A DNA stretch of 25,516 bases from the IMG/VR virus record IMGVR_UViG_3300010373_000122, positions 1-25,516 of that record. The stretch is one strand, 5' to 3'. Made by a program: the position numbers and the translations under genes. Shown one piece after another: positions 22,146 through 25,516 of this stretch. The DNA is from a virus. The notes beneath the pieces were generated by a model. The model did no database searches, was not told the origin of the DNA, and saw only the letters and a program-made list of their open reading frames with translations. Every line of letters begins with the position of its first letter. Position 1 is the first letter of the stretch.

Positions 22146-22419
22146 TCAACAGAGCTCACACAACAATCAGTTCGATGTCTATGAGGACTTCCCGGAAAGG
22201 GTCCCACCGGAGGACCTTCATAGAGGCCGCATGGAAAGGCATGCAGATGACCTGCACAAAGCCGTGTATTCAATCTACCTATTGCAAGTTGAACGTCGCG
22301 ACGCAGATCGAATTCAGGTTGTCGAAATCCGCAAAGAGCTAACCGGCCTTAGGAGAGATCTGAACTGGCTGCTCTTGGTAGTGTTGGTCCTGACTGGATA
22401 CATCCTCTACAAATACTGA
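22138..22419 (+). CDS. C-tail-anchored membrane protein behind the repressor
   Basis: The ATG at 22138 overlaps the repressor stop by eight bases, with AGAAGG upstream, and gives 93 residues (MTDQQSSHNNQFDVYEDFPE). The cytoplasmic part is charged and helical (QVVEIRKELTGLRRDLNW), and the last 18 residues are one hydrophobic segment WLLLVVLVLTGYILYKY, a C-terminal anchor. Coupling to the repressor means it is made in the lysogen, so it is a candidate for superinfection exclusion or prophage-maintenance function. No family is recognised. Confidence 0.65.
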   Translation: MTDQQSSHNNQFDVYEDFPERVPPEDLHRGRMERHADDLHKAVYSIYLLQVERRDADRIQVVEIRKELTGLRRDLNWLLLVVLVLTGYILYKY

Positions 22420-22513
22420 TGGTGACAGCCTGTATGGTGGCTACCGCTTGGTCAGCCGCCTGATTTCCAGTAAGCATGCAAGAGTCATTGCTTCTAGAAG
22501 AAAGATATTTACC

Positions 22514-22882
22514 GTGAGCCACCAAGACATTACTTCGTACTTGGCGCTTGTTGTATCTGTTGTAGGCGTTGTAATCGCCTGGATCAGTATGCGCCCTGAA
22601 GCGGAAAGGGCTAATGTCGCCGATAGGATGAAGATCCACATCATCGGCTTGGCGATGGCCGCCTTGCCCCTGGCTAGCATGGCCTTCGCCTTCAATGACA
22701 AGTTCACCGCAGCGGTTGCTTGCATGTTCGTCTCCTGTGTTCTGTACACGATTTACTATCTTCGTGGGAGTGGGCAGCCGGCAAGAATAGAGACGCTGAT
22801 GCTAGTCGTGCAGTTCTTTGGCTTAGTCATGGCTGCCTGCTTCAGCTTTCTCGCCCGCTTGGCCCAGGTGGCCAGTGCTTAG
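22514..22882 (+). CDS. Four-helix membrane protein in the lysogeny operon
   Basis: The preferred start is GTG 22514 (V/M-SHQDITSYLALVVSVV), giving 122 residues; a TTG at 22448 would add 22 basic residues. Four hydrophobic helices are visible at about 9-27, 44-62, 65-84 and 95-118 (SYLALVVSVVGVVIAWISM, IIGLAMAALPLASMAFAF, FTAAVACMFVSCVLYTIYY, LMLVVQFFGLVMAACFSFLA). It follows the tail-anchored protein in the repressor operon. Small polytopic proteins here are typical of exclusion functions, but I cannot name a family. Its end overlaps the oppositely oriented small gene by 41 bases. Confidence 0.6.
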   Translation: MSHQDITSYLALVVSVVGVVIAWISMRPEAERANVADRMKIHIIGLAMAALPLASMAFAFNDKFTAAVACMFVSCVLYTIYYLRGSGQPARIETLMLVVQFFGLVMAACFSFLARLAQVASA

Positions 22883-23051
22883 GCACCTCGCCACGCTCGC
22901 CTACCGAGCTCCACTTCACGTTGCCAGCCAGGTAACGGCGCCCTGCCTCAGTGAGCCGGAGGCTCACCAGGCGATTCTTGAAGGGCAGCACCTTCTTCCT
23001 GGGGAACGGGATCCACACCCCATCTACTGACGAAGGCATCCAGTCACTCAT
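22842..23051 (-). CDS. Small leftward protein within the immunity region
   Basis: A 69-residue frame starting ATG 23051 (MSDWMPSSVDGVWIPFPRKK), with AGGAGG five bases upstream, a very strong site. A GTG one codon earlier is less likely. A segment VSLRLTEAGRRYLAGNVKWS looks like the end of a winged-helix domain; the C-terminus is Pro/Gly/Arg-rich. It reads against the repressor operon and is convergent with the membrane gene. A promoter would have to lie to the right of 23054. Function unknown. Confidence 0.55.
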   Translation of the reverse strand: MSDWMPSSVDGVWIPFPRKKVLPFKNRLVSLRLTEAGRRYLAGNVKWSSVGERGEVPKHWPPGPSGRES

Positions 23052-23062
23052 CACAACCTCCT

Positions 23063-23086
23063 AGCCCGCCCCGTGCGGGCTTTTTT
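23063..23086 (+). terminator. Rho-independent terminator of the lysogeny operon
   Basis: AGCCCGC pairs with GCGGGCT around a five-base loop (23063-23081) and is followed by a T run to 23086 on the plus strand. It ends the repressor operon before the next promoter at 23151. Confidence 0.85.
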
Positions 23087-23136
23087 GCGTCTGCGCAGGT
23101 CAACAGCAACCAGCGTGAGAAAAATTTTACGCCAAA

Positions 23137-23179
23137 TTCCCAAATTTGGGTTGACACCATTTCCCAGATCTGGGACATT
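23137..23179 (+). promoter_or_regulatory. pL-like promoter with two OL-type operators
   Basis: TTGACA (23151-23156), a 17-base spacer and a weak -10 GACATT (23174-23179) form a rightward promoter. CCCAAATTTGGG (23139-23150) abuts the -35 and TCCCAGATCTGGGA (23162-23175) lies between the boxes. The palindromes have the same CCC-N6-GGG form as the pair at 21702-21741, with centres 24 bases apart (23 there). A further half-site lies just downstream (CCC at 23184-23186). Confidence 0.7.
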
Positions 23180-23413
23180 ACATCCCAGACGCAGCAACAA
23201 ACGCGAAACGACCTCGGCAAGCGATACGGAGCCGGGAAGCCCGACAGGAAGCAGAGGGCAGGTCGAGCCTCAAGGGGCGCAGCAGTTGCGGCGGCGGGTG
23301 TCACGGGATCGGCCGGGCGCTGACTGTTCCAAGGGCTATCGATCAGCGCAGGTGCCGGGTGAGCCGGTGTGGAGCGGATACGAGTCCGGGGATCGCGTGC
23401 ATGGGCACGGACG

Positions 23414-23545
23414 ATGGAGCAACTCGGTAAGGCCGCACAAGCCTTCAAACAGCTTGAGTCACGGATTGCAGAAATGCATGCGCGCTGGGTACTGCACCCA
23501 GCGAGAGCTAAAAGCGCAGTCGCCGCCGGGACGGGTTCCCGGTGA
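23414..23545 (+). CDS. Possible small helical protein in the pL arm
   Basis: The frame from ATG 23414 gives 43 residues starting MEQLGKAAQAFKQLESRIAE, which look like an amphipathic helix, then a basic Ala-rich C-terminus. The upstream Shine-Dalgarno is weak. The roughly 230 bases from the pL start to this ATG hold no convincing gene; overlapping frames rich in Arg are present but have no good starts. After its TGA (23543-23545) the same frame stays open to 23674. Confidence is low. Confidence 0.35.
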   Translation: MEQLGKAAQAFKQLESRIAEMHARWVLHPARAKSAVAAGTGSR

Positions 23546-23579
23546 CAACCAGGCAGCCCCGCGCTGCGAAGGAGAGCAC

Positions 23580-23674
23580 ATGCGACACACCTGATCCTGG
23601 ATGAGCAAAGGCTCCGCGCGCTCGAACAGAGCGAACGGGACTGGGAGCTTCTTTTGGAAGAGTGCTCCGTCTGA
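23580..23674 (+). pseudogene. Possible frameshifted or recoded small gene
   Basis: AAGGAG lies five bases before ATG 23580, but this frame ends after MRHT. The adjacent -1 frame continues LILDEQRLRALEQSERDWEL and ends ELLLEECSV with a stop at 23672-23674, which reads like a real small helical protein. It may be a one-base frameshift (mutation or sequencing error) near 23589-23591, or a recoding site. It is followed at once by a hairpin and terminator, as a real gene would be. Confidence 0.4.
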
Positions 23675-23679
23675 CCGCC

Positions 23680-23699
23680 CCCCTGAGCGAAATCAGGGG
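23680..23699 (+). other. Perfect stem-loop after the small gene
   Basis: CCCCTGA and TCAGGGG pair perfectly around GCGAAA. It has no T tract of its own and lies five bases past the stop at 23674. It may be a message-end stabiliser, or, less likely, part of an antitermination (boxB-like) site. Confidence 0.5.
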
Positions 23700-23707
23700 A
23701 AAGACCA

Positions 23708-23738
23708 AAGCGCATTCGCCGAGTGCGCTTCGTTTTTT
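23708..23738 (+). terminator. Terminator before the first clear accessory gene
   Basis: AAGCGCA and TGCGCTT pair around a nine-base loop (23708-23730) and lead into CG then six T. It should stop pL-arm transcription unless antiterminated, and lies 20 bases before the next ATG. Confidence 0.7.
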
Positions 23739-23758
23739 CAACACAGGAGCAGCACAGC

Positions 23759-24052
23759 ATGACAGCGAAGATGAAAGCGCCCATCCAGATCGATCTGAAG
23801 ATCAAGATCACCAATGGGAGCCAGGACGGCGTCGTGACCATCGGGATGGGCCATGCCTGTTTCCCGACAGAGCAGGAATTCCGCGACCGCATCGCCAAGT
23901 TCGTGGATGAGGAAATGCCCGACGGCTTCCGCCTGATGACCAAGCGCGAGTGGTTCAACAGCCTGTTCGGCCAGTGCGCTGAGCAAGACGAAGACGGCGA
24001 GACCACCTACATCGACTACGCAATGCCCGGCGGCAACGACTGGGACGCCTGA
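23759..24052 (+). CDS. Acidic accessory protein of the pL arm
   Basis: A 97-residue protein starting MTAKMKAPIQIDLKIKITNG. It is acidic, with an N-terminal strand pair, TEQEFRDRIAKFVDEEMPDG, FRLMTKREWFNSLFGQCAEQ and YIDYAMPGGNDWDA at the end. AGGAG lies ten bases upstream. It is not a recognised family, but FRLMTKREWFNSLFG followed by an AMPGGxxWDA tail looks like a conserved small-phage-protein pattern. It is the best supported gene of the arm, with a terminator before it and a hairpin after it. Confidence 0.7.
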   Translation: MTAKMKAPIQIDLKIKITNGSQDGVVTIGMGHACFPTEQEFRDRIAKFVDEEMPDGFRLMTKREWFNSLFGQCAEQDEDGETTYIDYAMPGGNDWDA

Positions 24053-24060
24053 CCAACGCT

Positions 24061-24077
24061 CCCGGCTCGTAGCCGGG
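24061..24077 (+). other. Stem-loop between accessory genes
   Basis: CCCGGCT-CGT-AGCCGGG makes a perfect seven-base-pair hairpin eight bases past the stop at 24052. No T run follows, so it would stabilise or separate messages rather than terminate strongly. Confidence 0.55.
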
Positions 24078-24095
24078 GCACACCAAGGAGATGAG

Positions 24096-24449
24096 ATGAA
24101 CGATAGGAAGATGGTGAAAGGCCTCATGCATAGCTTCGCATGGGCCCGTGACGACGGGAAGTTCTTCCAGCACATCGATGACAACGGAGGCTGGCCTGTG
24201 GGCTTCAAGTACGTCGGTTTCGAGCACACCGAGGAGCGAGCTGCTGGTTTCACGAATAGCAGAACGAACAGCGGATGGTGGACTGTTGTAGCGAGCAGCG
24301 ACGACTACTACATGTGGAAGCTGTCTCCCGATGCCGTGCGCCGAATTATCGAAGGCGTCTGGCGCAACGCGACGGTCTCCGTGAATCGCGCAACGCTGAC
24401 CATGAGGAACAGCATGGACAGCCCCACATCGTTCTCCACGAACCCCTGA
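24096..24449 (+). CDS. Unknown accessory protein of the pL arm
   Basis: A 117-residue protein starting MNDRKMVKGLMHSFAWARDD. The AAGGAG site is followed at once by an ATG that makes a two-codon reading, while the ATG at 24096 is five bases away, so the latter is the start. It contains WPVGFKYVGFEHTEERAAGF and SGWWTVVASSDDYYMWKLSP, an aromatic-rich beta pattern, and ends in a Ser/Thr/Asn-rich tail. I recognise no family. Hairpins precede and follow it. Confidence 0.65.
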   Translation: MNDRKMVKGLMHSFAWARDDGKFFQHIDDNGGWPVGFKYVGFEHTEERAAGFTNSRTNSGWWTVVASSDDYYMWKLSPDAVRRIIEGVWRNATVSVNRATLTMRNSMDSPTSFSTNP

Positions 24450-24457
24450 CTCCTCCC

Positions 24458-24476
24458 GCCCTGGCAAGCCCAGGGC
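24458..24476 (+). other. Stem-loop between accessory genes
   Basis: GCCCTGG-CAAGC-CCAGGGC is a perfect seven-base-pair hairpin nine bases past the stop at 24449. It continues the pattern of one hairpin after each small gene in this arm. Confidence 0.55.
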
Positions 24477-24496
24477 CCATCACGAAAGGATAGACG

Positions 24497-24634
24497 GTGA
24501 TCTTTCAACTGCTGGAGATCATCGCCACCGCCATCCAACTCACGCAGCCCGCGCCGTACACGCAACAAAGGCTAGTGAGCCATGAAGCTGCGACAGCCTT
24601 TCCGGCTGCAGCACCTCGGCGGTGGCGATGGTGA
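24497..24634 (+). CDS. Possible short accessory ORF (GTG start)
   Basis: A GTG at 24497 with AAGGAT upstream starts a 45-residue frame that begins V/M-IFQLLEIIATAIQLTQP, a hydrophobic helix, and ends basic and Trp-rich. It overlaps another possible small frame by 53 bases, so at most one may be real. It may be a tiny membrane-active or leader peptide. Confidence is low. Confidence 0.3.
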   Translation: MIFQLLEIIATAIQLTQPAPYTQQRLVSHEAATAFPAAAPRRWRW

Positions 24635-24728
24635 TTCGGGTGTCTGCCTGTACGGGGCAGTGACCCGCCAAGAACATCGTCTTGTGGCCCACGAAAGCGG
24701 CCAACTCAGACCCAGAGACCGTGGGTGA
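24582..24728 (+). CDS. Possible small accessory protein
   Basis: An ATG at 24582 starts a 48-residue frame (MKLRQPFRLQHLGGGDGDSG) ending in Arg/Asp-rich sequence. The stop at 24726-24728 is followed two bases later by a CTCAG-N6-CTGAG hairpin (24731-24746), as with the other genes of the arm. The protein itself gives no clear fold or family signal, and it overlaps the 24497 frame. Confidence 0.35.
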   Translation: MKLRQPFRLQHLGGGDGDSGVCLYGAVTRQEHRLVAHESGQLRPRDRG

Positions 24729-25059
24729 CTCTCAGGAAAGACTGAGGCCATCACATCTGCAACTGGGTCCCTCGGGATAGTGCTGCAGCTCTGCCGGTTG
24801 CAGTTGTGATGGTGAACGCGCAGTTGCGATGCGCTACGAGTGCCAGTTACTGGACTGGTTCGACAAGCTATGACTCTATGGTGCGCGGAATAGCGGGCTC
24901 GCTGGCAAATCCTCCGAGCAATAGGCTCCCGCTGCAAACGTAAGGACACCAAGCCGGACAAGCAACCGGCCACCATCAACTTTTCCAGCCGCGCGCGCCC
25001 AGGAATCGGGGATTGATCGCACGGAACGTGGCGCGCACCACGCGGCTTTTCTACAGCAC
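24729..25059. other. Stretch without a supported gene
   Basis: About 330 bases hold a short hairpin (24731-24746), an inverted repeat CAACTG...CAGTTG (24759-24826) and several short frames without good starts. One frame from 24807 has a V/M-MVNAQLR start but no coding feel. I see no gene I can support here. Confidence 0.5.
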
Positions 25060-25085
25060 AGGCTCTGCAATGCAGGGCCTTTTTT
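25060..25085 (+). terminator. Rho-independent terminator before the repeat gene
   Basis: AGGCTCTGC and GCAGGGCCT pair around AAT (one T-G wobble; 25060-25080) and run straight into a T tract to 25085. It isolates the following gene, which has its own Shine-Dalgarno, so antitermination or a nearby promoter is needed for its expression. Confidence 0.75.
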
Positions 25086-25116
25086 CATGGCCTGCGGGCC
25101 GCACACAGGAGAAATC

Positions 25117-25516
25117 ATGTCTGAAGCCCAAAGCACCATCATCACCAAGGCCCGAGTCAAAGCATGGGAAGCATGCTCGTCTGGATACAGCTGGTTCCTG
25201 GAGAACTACAAGCCCGCCGAGGCCGAGTTTGTGCCGGTATATCAGCACCTGATTCGCGATGACCGTGGCGGCGATGCCGATTGGCTGATGGGCAAGCTGT
25301 TCCCAGAGATCAGTGTGGAGCTGCGGGTCAAGCTGGTGACGCAGATTGCTGGCGCGGACGAGAAGCTGATTGCTGAGCAGCATGCAGCTGGTGCTCCTGG
25401 CGTGTCCACAGAAGACTGGGCCAACGCAGCGACGACGGGCTACCGGGCCAACGCAGCGACGACGGGCGAAGGGGCCAACGCAGCGACGACGGGCGAAGGG
25501 GCCAACGCAGCGACGA
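25117..25516 (+). CDS. Partial repeat protein, 3' end outside the window
   Basis: The ATG at 25117 has AGGAG six bases upstream, and the frame is open to the window end (about 133 residues). The N-terminus (MSEAQSTIITKARVKAWEAC) is helical and ordered, with WFLENYKPAEAEFVPVYQHL and DWLMGKLFPEISVELRVKLV. From residue about 102 a nine-residue repeat begins, ANAATTG plus two variable residues (YR, then EG, EG). Repeats of this AATTG type occur in phage and prophage proteins that I remember as uncharacterised; they suggest a beta-solenoid-like arm. The visible part has no enzymatic motif. Confidence 0.75.
   Translation, partial: MSEAQSTIITKARVKAWEACSSGYSWFLENYKPAEAEFVPVYQHLIRDDRGGDADWLMGKLFPEISVELRVKLVTQIAGADEKLIAEQHAAGAPGVSTEDWANAATTGYRANAATTGEGANAATTGEGANAAT
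25420..25516 (+). repeat. Perfect 27-bp tandem repeat (coding, truncated by window end)
   Basis: Units of 27 bases begin at 25420, 25447, 25474 and 25501 (the last cut off after 16 bases). The first 20 bases are identical in all complete copies; copies two and three are identical over the whole unit. Each encodes ANAATTGxx. The near-perfect identity implies recent duplication and possible length variation by slippage. Confidence 0.9.

Noticed and set aside
22441-22749. A 102-codon minus-strand frame with hydrophobic stretches opposite the four-helix membrane gene.
   Set aside because: Hydrophobicity is mirrored from the sense gene, and its context does not fit an operon; the plus-strand gene follows the lysogeny operon with a terminator after it.
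23044-24006. A 320-codon minus-strand frame across the pL arm.
   Set aside because: Ser/Arg/Pro-rich, crosses the terminator, operators and the 23759 gene; no plausible start.
25420-25516. Regular 27-bp repeats considered as a CRISPR-like array.
   Set aside because: Repeats are contiguous without spacers, in frame with a coding sequence, and the unit is a multiple of three.

Overview
The window is one contiguous, gene-dense stretch of a temperate tailed-phage genome (free phage, prophage or viral contig). The high GC content, the codon style and the protein types suggest a beta-proteobacterial host, probably Burkholderiales; this is inference from protein feel, not from any search. No host gene, integrase, lysis gene, tRNA, rRNA or CRISPR array is seen, so both ends of the element lie outside the window.

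Layout. (1) Positions 1-16021, minus strand: the late operon. In transcription order (right to left) it encodes an N4 gp49-like protein, a GIY-YIG nuclease, the small and large terminase subunits, a small protein, the portal, two small proteins, a scaffold, the major capsid protein, a probable cement protein, two small virion-type proteins, a head-tail adaptor, a tail fibre, a glycine-rich fibre or adhesin, a small fibre-associated protein, a nozzle/stabilisation protein, then a run of Gly/Asn/Gln-rich proteins and a GNAT-like protein of internal-virion type. The set fits a short-tailed (podovirus) particle, with a head block resembling the BPP-1 type. (2) Positions 16022-16311: a non-coding late-control region with hairpins and a strong terminator, between a Q-like regulator and the late genes. 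(3) Positions 16312-21688, minus strand: the early right operon (cro-like, two unknowns, O-like initiator with a candidate internal origin, an unknown, DnaB-type helicase, zinc-finger and other small proteins, NinB, a tiny membrane protein, NinG, the Q-like protein). Nearly every junction is an ATGA, GTGA or TGATG overlap. (4) Positions 21689-23180: the immunity region. A CI-like repressor and two membrane proteins read rightward, a small gene reads leftward, and similar CCC-N6-GGG operator pairs sit at both ends, each built around a TTGACA promoter. (5) Positions 23181-25516, plus strand: a pL-type accessory arm of small unrecognised genes separated by stem-loops, ending in a gene with perfect 27-bp repeats that runs off the window.

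How it would work: the repressor and Cro-like protein compete for operators at OR (21702-21741) and OL (23137-23176). In lytic growth the minus-strand operon makes replication and nin proteins and then the Q-like protein, which probably lets transcription pass the terminator at 16036-16068 into packaging, head and tail genes. The membrane proteins behind the repressor are candidates for lysogenic exclusion functions. The points most worth a second look are the mirrored operators with a probably leaderless cro mRNA, the 11-bp-periodic origin-like repeats inside the initiator gene, the stem-loop-punctuated accessory arm, and the repeat protein at the right edge.
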